DNA of 64,000 bases. Source: CAWCDJ01 sp963794265. Lineage in GTDB: Bacteria > Acidobacteriota > Terriglobia > Bryobacterales > Bryobacteraceae. Location: the NCBI GenBank assembly GCA_963794265.1, contig CAWCDJ010000001.1, forward strand, positions 992,001 through 1,056,000, read 5' to 3'. The notes under the pieces are model-generated. The model saw nothing but the letters and a program-made list of their open reading frames with translations. It was not told the DNA's origin and did not search any database. The position numbers and the translations under genes were made by a program. Below are positions 35,460 through 44,037 of the stretch, in pieces (the stretch's first letter is position 1; every line of letters starts with the position of its first letter).

Positions 35460-36926
35460 ATGTCGAGTCGAACGGTTCTAAGCGCGGCCGCCCTGCTTAC
35501 GGTGACCGCGGCGCTCGCCGGCGCGCAGACGGTAAACGTTTCGTGGGACAGGGTGCAGCGGGTCTCGAACACCACCCCGACGCTGCAGGTGGTGGTGAAT
35601 CCGCCGCTCCGCCGCGACGCAGCGATCCACGACCGCGTTTTCGCTGAATTGCACAAACTGGGTGCGGACTACGTGCGGTACGTGCCCTGGCTTCCCTACC
35701 CCAGGCTGGGGGTTGCGGAGCTGGAACCGCCGGGAGCCGGCGCGACCTCCTGGGATTTTTCGCTGATCGATCCCATGACCGTGGACTTCGTGAACGCTAC
35801 CAAAGGCCACCCCATCATCCTGAATTTCAGCACCATCCCGGCATGGTTGTTCCGCACGGCGAAGCCCGTGGAATACCCCAAAGATCCCAACGAGGCGGTG
35901 TGGAACTACACGCAGGGAACCGAACTGCGCGACCCGACCGGCAAGGAACTGGGCGATTATTACGCGCGGCTGGTCAGTTGGTATGTGAACGGAGGCTTCA
36001 CGGACGAACTGGGGAAGCGGCACGAATCCGGGCATCACTTTCAGATCGCCTACTGGGAAGTGCTGAACGAACCCGACATTGAACATCAGACAACGCCGGA
36101 GCAGTACACCACCCGCTACGATGCGATTGTCGGAGCCATTCGCAAGGTGGCACCCGGGATGAAGTTCGTCGGAGTGTCGGTTGCCTTTCCGTCGGGCGAT
36201 GCACACATGTTCGAGTACTTCCTCAACCCGAAGAACCACAAACCGGGGATACCGCTGGACATGATCTCGTATCACTTCTACGCCACCCCTACGCCGGACC
36301 AGACTCCGGAGGTCCAGCAGTTCACGTACTTCGACCAGGCCGACCGGCTCCTGGCCACGGCGCGGTATATCGAAGAGATTCGCAAGCGATACTCCCCGTC
36401 GACGCGGACCACCGTGAACGAGATCGGATCGATTCTGCCGGGCGATCCCAAAGGAGGCGAAGCCATTCCGGATTCCTACTGGAATCTCTCGGGCGCCTGC
36501 TACGCATACGTCTTCGGGCACCTGGCGGAACTGGGAATCGACATCGCGGGCGAGTCGCAGTTGGTTGGATACCCCACGCAGTTTCCGAGCGTCTCGCTGG
36601 TCGATTGGAACACCGGGGCGCCGAATGCGCGCTTCCGGGTGCTCCAACTGTTGAAAGAGAATTTCGGGCCGGGGGACCGGATGGTCGAAAGCCGGAGCGA
36701 CTCGCCATACGTCTACGCGCTCGCGTACGTCTCGATGGCGGGCGAGCACAAGGTGCTGCTGGTCAACAAGCGCGACCGCGATCTCAGCGTGGAGATGCCC
36801 CAGGCGGTGAAGCGGGTGCAAATGGTGAACCAGGAAACCAAAGGCGGCGAGCCGAAGGTGGAAGAGCCCGGCCAGAAGACCGTACGGCTCCATGGGCTTG
36901 AAGTAGCGGTACTCACGCTGGAATAG
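35460..36926 (+). CDS. GH39-like glycoside hydrolase, secreted
   Basis: 488 residues from ATG 35460, chosen for its signal peptide (ALLTVTAALAGAQT) and position 8 bases after the previous stop; the frame is open upstream over the neighbouring gene. Clan GH-A barrel: acid/base Glu204 in YWEVLNEPDIEH, nucleophile Glu321 in TTVNEIGS, and ISYHFYATPTPDQT. GH39 covers beta-xylosidases and alpha-iduronidases. The C-terminal beta domain (VYALAYVSMAGEHKVLLVNK) is typical. Last gene of the operon. Confidence 0.85.
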   Translation: MSSRTVLSAAALLTVTAALAGAQTVNVSWDRVQRVSNTTPTLQVVVNPPLRRDAAIHDRVFAELHKLGADYVRYVPWLPYPRLGVAELEPPGAGATSWDFSLIDPMTVDFVNATKGHPIILNFSTIPAWLFRTAKPVEYPKDPNEAVWNYTQGTELRDPTGKELGDYYARLVSWYVNGGFTDELGKRHESGHHFQIAYWEVLNEPDIEHQTTPEQYTTRYDAIVGAIRKVAPGMKFVGVSVAFPSGDAHMFEYFLNPKNHKPGIPLDMISYHFYATPTPDQTPEVQQFTYFDQADRLLATARYIEEIRKRYSPSTRTTVNEIGSILPGDPKGGEAIPDSYWNLSGACYAYVFGHLAELGIDIAGESQLVGYPTQFPSVSLVDWNTGAPNARFRVLQLLKENFGPGDRMVESRSDSPYVYALAYVSMAGEHKVLLVNKRDRDLSVEMPQAVKRVQMVNQETKGGEPKVEEPGQKTVRLHGLEVAVLTLE

Positions 36927-36969
36927 AGGGTGGAAGGTGATCGAGCGTACAGAATCTCCGTTAGAGAAG

Positions 36970-37044
36970 CCAGCCCGCTTCCTCGCGGTCGCGGCTCCGT
37001 GAGGTACACTCGCACAGAGCCGCGACCGCGAGGAAGCGGGCTGG
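36970..37044. repeat. perfect 28-bp inverted repeat element
   Basis: The arms 36970-36997 and 37017-37044 are exact reverse complements around a 19-base loop. The core (cctcgcggtcgcggctc) is shared with copies at 5007 and 16642. It lies between two genes, so it could end the saccharolytic operon, but it has no T run. Confidence 0.7.
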
Positions 37045-37055
37045 AGGGATAATTC

Positions 37056-38621
37056 ATGGCCTTCGAAAAGAGAATCGCGCTGGCCGGGAGTCATCGCGAA
37101 CCGGTTGCGGGCGCGGCAATCGCACGCCCGATCAATGACACCGAAGTGGTGCACGCAACCCTGGTGCTCCGGCGCAGGAGCGAGCCAGGCGCGTCCGAAG
37201 CGTTTGCCGGCCCCCATGCCGTCCGTCACTCCAGGGAGGAGTACGGCGTGATCCATGGAACGGCTCCCGCCGACATGTCGGCTATCGAGGCTTTTGCCCA
37301 CGAATTCGGCCTCACCATCACGCAACTCAGCCAGGCCCGCCGCAGCGTGGTGCTCTCGGGCACCGCCGGAAACATGCAGCGGGCGTTCGAAACCAAGCTG
37401 GCATACTATCACTCGCCACGCGGCACTTACCGCGGCCGCACCGGCCCCGTCATGATCCCCGAATCGTTACAGGCTATGCTCACGGCGGTGCTCGGGCTGG
37501 ACAACCGCCCGGTCGCGAAACCGCACCTCCGGGTGCGGGCGGCGCAGCCGCCGGGCTCGCTGACCCCGCCGCAGGTCGCCCGGCTATACAATTTCCCGAC
37601 GGGGGTCAACGGAGCCGGGCAGACGATCGGCATCATCGAGCTGGGCGGGGGCTACACGACTGCGGACCTGAAGACTTATTTTCAGTCGCTCGGGATCGCG
37701 GCTCCGGTGGTAACCTCCGTTTCGGTTGACGGCGGCGTCAATCAGCCTGGCGCCGACCAGAACGCCGACGGGGAAGTCATGCTGGATATCGAAGTGGCCG
37801 GAGCCGTGGCGCCGGGCGCCCGGATTGTGGTTTATTTCGCGCCGAACAGCGACCAGGGGTTCCACGATGCCATCACGACGGCGGTGCACGACAGCGTGAA
37901 CAAGCCATCCGTAATCTCCATCAGTTGGGGTGGCCCGGAAGATACCTGGACCCAGCAGTCGTCCGACGCCATGCTGCAGGCGGTGACGGATGCCGCGGCG
38001 ATAGGCGTGACGATAACCGCCGCGGCCGGCGATGACGGCTATACGGACGGCGTCTCGGACAACCAGGCGCACGTGGATCTTCCCGCCTGTCTGCCTCCCG
38101 TGCTGGCCTGCGGCGGAACGCGCCTGAACGCCTCGAACGGGGTCATCACCAGCGAGGTCGTCTGGAACGAACTCGCCAATCAGGAGGGCGCCACGGGAGG
38201 CGGGGTCAGCAGGATCTTCCCTCTCCCCAGCTACCAGGCCTCGGCCGGAGTGCCCATCCAGCCCGATACCAATTTCGCCGGCCGCGGCGTTCCGGACGTC
38301 GCGGGGAATGCCGACCCGGTGACGGGCTATGTGGTCCGGGTGGATGGAAAGAACACGGTGATCGGCGGGACGAGCGCCGTGGCTCCACTGTGGGCCGGGC
38401 TGATCGCGCTCATCAACCAGCAACTGGGCCGGCCTCTCGGTTTTCCGCACCAGGCGCTCTATCAGATCGGAACCTCGGCGTTCCGGGACATCACCACCGG
38501 CGACAATGGCCACTTTGCGGCCGGCGCCGCGTGGGACGCCTGCACGGGCCTTGGCAGTCCGAATGGAACCGCGCTGGTGCAGGCCCTGATGGGAACGGCC
38601 GCGGCTGCCGGTGGCGCTTGA
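37056..38621 (+). CDS. sedolisin (S53) acid serine peptidase with propeptide
   Basis: 521 residues. The pro-kumamolisin activation domain is at about 15-160 (VVHATLVLRRR, VLSGTAGNMQRAFETKL, MLTAVLGLDNRPVAKPH). The catalytic domain spans about 168-515, with Glu240 and Asp244 in DGEVMLDIEVAG, oxyanion Asp326 in AAGDDG, and nucleophile Ser440 in GGTSAVAPLWAG; the Ca site follows in FRDITTGDNG and AAWDACTGLGSPNG. No signal peptide is seen, as in some kumamolisins that are still exported. Active at low pH in known members. Directly followed by a free-standing propeptide gene. Confidence 0.92.
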   Translation: MAFEKRIALAGSHREPVAGAAIARPINDTEVVHATLVLRRRSEPGASEAFAGPHAVRHSREEYGVIHGTAPADMSAIEAFAHEFGLTITQLSQARRSVVLSGTAGNMQRAFETKLAYYHSPRGTYRGRTGPVMIPESLQAMLTAVLGLDNRPVAKPHLRVRAAQPPGSLTPPQVARLYNFPTGVNGAGQTIGIIELGGGYTTADLKTYFQSLGIAAPVVTSVSVDGGVNQPGADQNADGEVMLDIEVAGAVAPGARIVVYFAPNSDQGFHDAITTAVHDSVNKPSVISISWGGPEDTWTQQSSDAMLQAVTDAAAIGVTITAAAGDDGYTDGVSDNQAHVDLPACLPPVLACGGTRLNASNGVITSEVVWNELANQEGATGGGVSRIFPLPSYQASAGVPIQPDTNFAGRGVPDVAGNADPVTGYVVRVDGKNTVIGGTSAVAPLWAGLIALINQQLGRPLGFPHQALYQIGTSAFRDITTGDNGHFAAGAAWDACTGLGSPNGTALVQALMGTAAAAGGA

Positions 38622-39100
38622 GCGGCGACCGCGTACCGCTGGAGGCCAGCCGGCTGCACGAAACGGCCGGCCTCCAGGCCAGAGCCGGTGTTCCGCGCTC
38701 CCAAAGGGTGGAGGCGACGATTCTGGTGCGGCGCCGCCCGGCCGCCGGAACCCAACAGCGGATCGAGGCGATTCTCCGAGGCGAGGAGCCGGCACTCTCG
38801 CGCGAGCAGGCGGCCGAGGCGCTGGGAGCCGACCCCGAAGACCTGCGGCGGGTAGCCGAATTCGCCGGGTCCTACGGCCTCACCGTCACGGAAGCCAGCC
38901 CGGCGAAACGCAGCGTCCAGGTATCGGGAAAGGTGGTCCAGATGGAAGCCGCGTTCGGGGTCACGCTCGACGGGTGCACAGCCGGCGGAAAGACGTACCT
39001 CTGCTACCAGGGCGTTCTCACGATCCCCGCTTCGCTCGACCAGGTCATCGTGGGAGTCCTGGGACTCGACCAGCGGCCCATCGCGCAGCCGCACCAGTGA
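38618..39100 (+). CDS. free-standing S53 propeptide (pro-kumamolisin activation domain)
   Basis: About 160 residues if read from the TTG at 38618, which overlaps the protease stop (TTGA); no ATG or GTG is well placed. The sequence aligns with the propeptide of the upstream sedolisin: EATILVRRR against HATLVLRRR, RSVQVSGKVVQMEAAFGVTL against RSVVLSGTAGNMQRAFETKL, and VIVGVLGLDQRPIAQPH against MLTAVLGLDNRPVAKPH. It stops exactly where the catalytic domain would begin. Propeptides of this family inhibit and fold their proteases, so an inhibitor or a folding helper acting in trans is likely; a truncated second protease is the alternative. Confidence 0.75.
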   Translation: MSGDRVPLEASRLHETAGLQARAGVPRSQRVEATILVRRRPAAGTQQRIEAILRGEEPALSREQAAEALGADPEDLRRVAEFAGSYGLTVTEASPAKRSVQVSGKVVQMEAAFGVTLDGCTAGGKTYLCYQGVLTIPASLDQVIVGVLGLDQRPIAQPHQ

Positions 39101-39109
39101 CGCGCGCGT

Positions 39110-39880
39110 TCACTTCTTCCCGATGGCGAAATCCCAGATCTGAACGTCGAGCTTGCCTTCCGTGTATTGGACCACGGCGTACTCTCCCGGGGGTAGGGGG
39201 TCGCGCGCCCAGATTTTGTACAGGTTGTCGTTGGTGAGCTGCGTCTGAAAACTGGGCACCATGTCCATGTCTTCCTGGGTCTCCTTGACCACAGGCAGGA
39301 AAGTGAGATTTTCGACGATGCGGATGGCTCCCTTGGGCTGGAGTTTCGCGATGCCGAACCGCTCCTGCTGGGAAAGCTGGATGTAGAATTCCTGGCTCGG
39401 GTTGGTGAATACGGTCTTCGAATGCGCACCGGGGATCTCCAGGGTGCCTTTCCCACTGACCACCGGCACCGGCGCAATGGCCTTCAGGATGGACCGGCGC
39501 TTGTCGGTCTTGACGCTGGCTTCCGCCGCCGTCATCACCCTGGTCTTGTCGCCGTCCAGCCAGTAGACTCCGGCGTCCTGCGGGATCCGGGTGACTACCT
39601 TCTCCAGTTCGCGCCGCGCATTCTCCTCGGCGGTCAGGACTTTGGCGTCTTTCTCGAGTTCCTCCTCGTGCGCCGACGCCTCGGCCTCGGTTCTCTTCAG
39701 GTCGACCATCGTGAGGGGAATCTCCTCCCAGTCGCTGCGCTCGGCGCTATAGAAACGCACGCGGTCGGATTCCACCTTGTATTCACGGGCAATCTGGTAG
39801 GTACCGTCCTTCAGGTAGAGCTTGACGTTGGCGGCCCAAGCAGCCGCGGCAAGTGCCAGGAAAACAAGCAAAAACCGCAT
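39110..39880 (-). CDS. secreted hypothetical protein
   Basis: 256 residues. Signal peptide (MRFLLVFLALAAAAWAA). A beta-strand start reads VKLYLKDGTYQIAREYKVESD and RVRFYSAERSDWEEIPLTMVDL, a pattern found in acidobacterial secreted proteins, followed by a charged helix (TEAEASAHEEELEKDAKV) and a beta-rich second half. Family function unknown. Convergent with the propeptide gene. Confidence 0.7.
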   Translation of the reverse strand: MRFLLVFLALAAAAWAANVKLYLKDGTYQIAREYKVESDRVRFYSAERSDWEEIPLTMVDLKRTEAEASAHEEELEKDAKVLTAEENARRELEKVVTRIPQDAGVYWLDGDKTRVMTAAEASVKTDKRRSILKAIAPVPVVSGKGTLEIPGAHSKTVFTNPSQEFYIQLSQQERFGIAKLQPKGAIRIVENLTFLPVVKETQEDMDMVPSFQTQLTNDNLYKIWARDPLPPGEYAVVQYTEGKLDVQIWDFAIGKK

Positions 39881-39979
39881 ATATCTAGTGACTACTGTAG
39901 CGCCGCGGGGGTTTCGCGACGAAATCCGGCGGAAGGGTTAAGTTTTTCCGGTTTCCGGCGTCTAAATGGGGGTGAAGGG

Positions 39980-40016
39980 TGTCCGAAAGCGGCGGGGTGC
40001 GTCCCAAAAGCGGACA
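39980..40016. promoter_or_regulatory. two GTCC-n-GGAC near-palindromes upstream of the TolC-like gene
   Basis: Site 1 tgtccgaaagcggc (39980-39993) and site 2 gtcccaaaagcggaca (40001-40016) carry the same half-sites in the same order and are spaced about two helical turns apart, a layout usual for a dimeric regulator. The gene starts 124 bases downstream. Confidence 0.4.
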
Positions 40017-40139
40017 GTCGCAACAAAACCCGAACCGGTGCCGGGCGTTTCGCGTATACGGGAAAGAAGCATTTACGGCCTTGTCAGCAGCGGCCCCTGT
40101 TTTGCGGCCATAATGGAACTTCTGAGGTCTTTGGAGAAT

Positions 40140-42125
40140 ATGTCATTCGCTAGATCGGTCTTCTCAGTTCTGCTGTGCTTCGCGTTGGCCCTTCCGGGTT
40201 TTGCGCAGAAGGAGGGTCTGTACACGGGAGAGAACCACGGAATCATCGGCTGGGTCAGTAACAACTACGAGGCCCACCCCGTGGCGCAGACCAGCTATGC
40301 CGATTCGCTGCGGCTCGAAAAGCTCATGCGCGCCGGCAACATCTATCTTTCGCTGCGGGATGCCATTGCGCTGGCGCTCGAAAACAATTTGGATCTGGAA
40401 TACGCCCGCTACAACCCGAAATTGTCGGAAGCGAACCTGCTCCGGGCCCAGTCCGGATCGCTGTTGCGGAATGTTTCGAACAGCATTTCAACCGGACCGT
40501 CTTCGGCCAGCCTCGGGGTGCTGGCTTCCAATGCCCTGGGGTCCGGCGGCACCGGCCAGAGCGTCGGAAGCGGTCAGGGCGGCGTGCTCAGCGGGTTGAG
40601 CGTCCAGCTTGCCGGATCGAGCATTCCCAACCTGGACCCGGTGTTCTTCATCAACGGGCAGTTCACACACAACACCACCATAGAGACCGCTACCAACATC
40701 ACCGGGACGAACTTCCTGGTTTCGCAATACAAATCGGCCAACTACGGCATTCAGGAGGGTCTGCTCAGCGGCACGACGCTTCAACTCGGGATGGGCAACA
40801 CTCTCGGGGTGACCCAGAACTCGCCGTACAATATGTTCAGCCCTTATAACCAGGCAACGCTTTCGTTCTCCATCCAACAGAACCTTCTGCAAGGCTTCCG
40901 GCGTTCCGTGAACAACCGCGCCATCCGGGTTGCGAAAAACCAGCTCCGCATTTCGGACCTCACCTTCAAGAACCAGGTGATGGCGACGGTTACGAATGTG
41001 GTCAGCCTGTACTGGGACTTGGTTTCCTACGACCAGAGCCTCAAGGTAAAGCAGCAGACCTACCAACTCGATAAGAAGCTCTATGAAGATAACCAGCGGA
41101 AGGCCGCGCTGGGGGCCATCGCTCCGATCGATATCATCCAGGCGGAAGCCGAAATGAAATCGGCGCAACAGGACGTGACGACCGCGGAAACGCAGGTGTT
41201 GCAGCAGGAGACCATCCTAAAGAACGTGCTCACGCGCAGCGGCCTCGACAACCTCGAAATCGTTGATGCGCGGATCATCCCGACCGATCACTTCGACGTG
41301 CCGGCCCAGGAAGCCATTCAGCCGATTCAGGACATGGTGCAGGAAGCCGTTGCGACCCGTCCGGACGTGGAGCAGAGCTCGCTGGGCCTGGAGGATGCGC
41401 GCATCACCACACTCGGGGTGAAGGACGCGATGCTGCCGCAGCTTACCGCCTTCGCCAATATGTCGAACAGCGGACTGGCCGGACAGATCAATGGGATGCC
41501 CGTGCCGACGGTTCTGCCGAGCGGCGAGACGCAATTCGTCAGCCGGACGCCGGCAGACGTAAACGGCTATTTTCTCGGAGGATACGGATCGGTTCTCAAC
41601 CAGTTGTTTAGCCGCAACTTCCCGAACTACAGCGTGGGCATCAGCCTGACGATGAACATCCGGAACCGCGCCGCCCAGGCCGACTACATCACCGACCAGT
41701 TGAATTTCCGCCAGCAGCAGATTCAAGACCGGCAGCTTCGGAACAGCATCCGCCAGGACGTGATCAACTCGCGCGTGGCGCTCTCCCAAGCGCGCTCCGC
41801 GTACGATACCAGCGTGGAGGCGCGCCAACTTCAGGAACAGACGTCGAACGGCACCCGGAGGAAGTACGAGCTGGGCACGGCCACCATTCTCGACGTCGTG
41901 ATCACCCAACGCGACACCACCACGCGGGAACTGGCCGAGGTGCAGGCACTGAACCAGTACATGCACGCCCGCCTGAACCTGCAAAATACCCTGGGCGAGA
42001 TCCTGCGGGATTACGACGTGAGCATCGACAATGCCAAAACCGGCGTGGTCGGCCGCCCGCCCGACCTGATTCCGGCGGTTCCGCAGTCCGCCCTCCCGAA
42101 GCCGGCCACCACCGGCTCCCGATAG
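40140..42125 (+). CDS. TolC-family outer-membrane channel protein
   Basis: 661 residues from ATG 40140; ATG 40113 is an alternative. Signal peptide (FSVLLCFALALPGFAQ). Two OEP repeats: LSLRDAIALALENNLDLEYARYN begins the first, and VQEAVATRPDVEQSSLGLEDAR the second. Long helices (VKQQTYQLDKKLYEDNQRKAAL, EMKSAQQDVTTAETQV) are the periplasmic tunnel. It is longer than E. coli TolC because of a Gly/Ser/Asn-rich insert near 90-180. No inner-membrane pump gene is adjacent, so the partner is encoded elsewhere. Confidence 0.9.
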   Translation: MSFARSVFSVLLCFALALPGFAQKEGLYTGENHGIIGWVSNNYEAHPVAQTSYADSLRLEKLMRAGNIYLSLRDAIALALENNLDLEYARYNPKLSEANLLRAQSGSLLRNVSNSISTGPSSASLGVLASNALGSGGTGQSVGSGQGGVLSGLSVQLAGSSIPNLDPVFFINGQFTHNTTIETATNITGTNFLVSQYKSANYGIQEGLLSGTTLQLGMGNTLGVTQNSPYNMFSPYNQATLSFSIQQNLLQGFRRSVNNRAIRVAKNQLRISDLTFKNQVMATVTNVVSLYWDLVSYDQSLKVKQQTYQLDKKLYEDNQRKAALGAIAPIDIIQAEAEMKSAQQDVTTAETQVLQQETILKNVLTRSGLDNLEIVDARIIPTDHFDVPAQEAIQPIQDMVQEAVATRPDVEQSSLGLEDARITTLGVKDAMLPQLTAFANMSNSGLAGQINGMPVPTVLPSGETQFVSRTPADVNGYFLGGYGSVLNQLFSRNFPNYSVGISLTMNIRNRAAQADYITDQLNFRQQQIQDRQLRNSIRQDVINSRVALSQARSAYDTSVEARQLQEQTSNGTRRKYELGTATILDVVITQRDTTTRELAEVQALNQYMHARLNLQNTLGEILRDYDVSIDNAKTGVVGRPPDLIPAVPQSALPKPATTGSR

Positions 42126-42142
42126 CTTCCTCCGGCGTTGGA

Positions 42143-42167
42143 TGCGGGCGGCTTCACGCCGCCCGCA
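42143..42167. terminator. strong hairpin between convergent genes
   Basis: tgcgggcggc pairs perfectly with gccgcccgca across a 5-base loop. It overlaps the last codons of the metallohydrolase gene and follows the TolC-like stop by 17 bases. No T run on either strand. Confidence 0.5.
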
Positions 42168-43020
42168 CCGCCACGATCAACTTTCTTACCTGCCGTTTCA
42201 TCTCTTCCCGCGGAAAATACACACGCTCGCCGTGTCCGGGCAGCACCCACTCGAACGAATACCGGTCGAGCAGCGCCACGGACCTTGTCTGCTCGCTCCA
42301 CGAATGCCAGCAAACATCGCGCGACGCGTTCAGGCGTCCGCGAAGGCGGCTCCACCAGATGTGATCGCCGGCGAACAGGAATTCATCGCGGAAGAGCAGC
42401 GAGCAGTGGCCGCGGGTGTGGCCGGGGGTGGGGATCGCCAAGAACCCGGGAGCCAATTCCACCGGCTCAAAGCCTTCGAGGCAGCGCTCCGCATCAGGCT
42501 GCGCGGCGCGTTCCAAGCGGTGGATGATGCGCGTCGCGCCGAAGCGCGCGGCGTACTTATCCGCGTCCGCCACATCATCCCGGTGGGTCAGAAAAATGTA
42601 GCGGATGCCGCCCAGTTCGGCAAAGCGCCGCGCCAGGTGCTCGACGAACCGCGGCGAATCCACGAGCCAGTTGCCGGCGGGGTGTTTCACGAAGTAGGAG
42701 CTGCCGCCGAACGATTTGCGGGAATGGAAGCCGCAATAGAAAACCGATGGGGCAAGGGGCATGGGGAAATCGCCCACTGCCTCGGAAACGCCGCGTCTTT
42801 CGGAGGTGCCGATGGAGCCCGTGGGGCACGCGACCAAAGCCCGCAGGGCCGCGCGGGTCTCGTCTGGGCCGATTGGCTGGAGTTGGACGAACGAGGTCTC
42901 ACCGTTGTCGCCGAAAGTCGCCGGAGCCAGTTGGCGGCAAGTGTCGCAGTCGATGCAGGTGGCATCCACGAAGAACGCGCCTTCGATATTTCCGGCGACG
43001 GCTCGGAGGCGGTCGGCCAT
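42154..43020 (-). CDS. ferredoxin-MBL metallohydrolase fusion
   Basis: 288 residues. An N-terminal single-cluster ferredoxin-like module has C22, C25, C28 and then C65 followed by Pro (CIDCDTC ... CPTG), enough for one [4Fe-4S] or [3Fe-4S] cluster. From about 95 an MBL fold follows, with a non-canonical first metal motif HRDDVAD (146-152) in place of HxHxDH, then TPGHTRGHC, FAGDHIWW and LPGHGERVYF. Similar fusions occur in cyanobacteria and plants, function unknown. A redox-linked hydrolase is an inference. Last gene of a four-gene reverse set. Confidence 0.85.
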   Translation of the reverse strand: MADRLRAVAGNIEGAFFVDATCIDCDTCRQLAPATFGDNGETSFVQLQPIGPDETRAALRALVACPTGSIGTSERRGVSEAVGDFPMPLAPSVFYCGFHSRKSFGGSSYFVKHPAGNWLVDSPRFVEHLARRFAELGGIRYIFLTHRDDVADADKYAARFGATRIIHRLERAAQPDAERCLEGFEPVELAPGFLAIPTPGHTRGHCSLLFRDEFLFAGDHIWWSRLRGRLNASRDVCWHSWSEQTRSVALLDRYSFEWVLPGHGERVYFPREEMKRQVRKLIVAVRAA

Positions 43021-43089
43021 ACCTGGACGATGCCGCTGCCGGCCGGAAAGATACAGGAACGGGAGCGCGAATGGGTTGCGCCGGCCGTT

Positions 43090-44037
43090 TCAGCTCCTCA
43101 GGCGCAGCACAAACCACACCATGCCGAACACCAGCAGCGCGGTGGCGGAAAATTGTACCGGGCGCGGGCCGCGCGCCACTTTCCCGACTTGCGAAAACAC
43201 CAGCGCGAGGAACGAGACCACCACCACGTCCGCCAGCGCGGCTCCGGCCAGCACGAAACCCGGGCGATCGCCCGAGTTCAAAAGAAACAGGTGAAAGAAC
43301 AGCCCGTGGAATGCGCCGAGCACGCCCGCCGCGAGCCAGCGCGCGCCGGCTTTCGGCAGCAGCAGAATCTCCGCTGCCAGATATGCCACCGTCAGCGCGG
43401 CGGCAGCTTCTACGAAGCGCGGCGCCGGCTGCCAGCCGGTATTGGGCACCAGCAGCACGGAGGCCGCCTGGCCCGCAATGAACATCGCCGCCAGCGCGAA
43501 CAACTCGCGGCGGGTGCGCGCGGCGAGCGCCAGGGCCGCCAGGAAGAGAATCTGCGCCGCCCCGCCCAGCGCGCGCATGCACCCTTCCGCCGTTTGCGCA
43601 ATCGCTACCTCTATCGGAGTGGGCGGCCGAAAGCGCAGGGTGGCGCGTGGAAAGGAGATATCGAACACTCCCTGGTCGCGCTTCCCGTCCATCACTACCC
43701 GCAGCAGGTGAACATGGTTCGGCACCGTGATCGAAGCCAGCGTGCACTGGACATCCAATTGCTTCGGCGGAGAAGGAAATTCGTAAGCGGCCCGGCAAAC
43801 GTAGAGATCGCGGGACGGCTCGGCGCGGCAGGCGCTCGAAACCATCCGCGCTCCGCCGAACCGGAAGTGCTCGAGCAGCGTCCGCTCCGGCGCCCGCACG
43901 TGTGAGATCTCATAAAGCGGCATGCGCAGCTCGAAGCTCGCGTCGGTCCCTGCAATCGTGAGGTCCGAGGAGCTCATGCTGACCACGTGGGCGCACGCCG
44001 CGCCCGCCAGCAGCAGCAGCCAAAGGCGCCGCATCAC
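43090..44037 (-). CDS. HupE/UreJ-like membrane protein
   Basis: 315 residues. Signal segment, a beta-rich extracytoplasmic half to about residue 150, then six or so hydrophobic helices. The helix LAAGVLGAFHGLFFHLFLL corresponds to the GxxHGxxF motif of HupE/UreJ-2 proteins, thought to handle metal or other small cargo. The usual first motif (GxxHILxGxDH) is not recognisable, so the member is divergent. Overlaps the AI-2E-type gene by 4 bases. Confidence 0.65.
   Translation of the reverse strand: MMRRLWLLLLAGAACAHVVSMSSSDLTIAGTDASFELRMPLYEISHVRAPERTLLEHFRFGGARMVSSACRAEPSRDLYVCRAAYEFPSPPKQLDVQCTLASITVPNHVHLLRVVMDGKRDQGVFDISFPRATLRFRPPTPIEVAIAQTAEGCMRALGGAAQILFLAALALAARTRRELFALAAMFIAGQAASVLLVPNTGWQPAPRFVEAAAALTVAYLAAEILLLPKAGARWLAAGVLGAFHGLFFHLFLLNSGDRPGFVLAGAALADVVVVSFLALVFSQVGKVARGPRPVQFSATALLVFGMVWFVLRLRS

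Noticed and set aside
42142..43905. 587-codon forward frame
   Set aside because: Shadow of the ferredoxin-MBL and HupE-like genes on the other strand, full of Gln/Arg/His runs typical of antisense frames.
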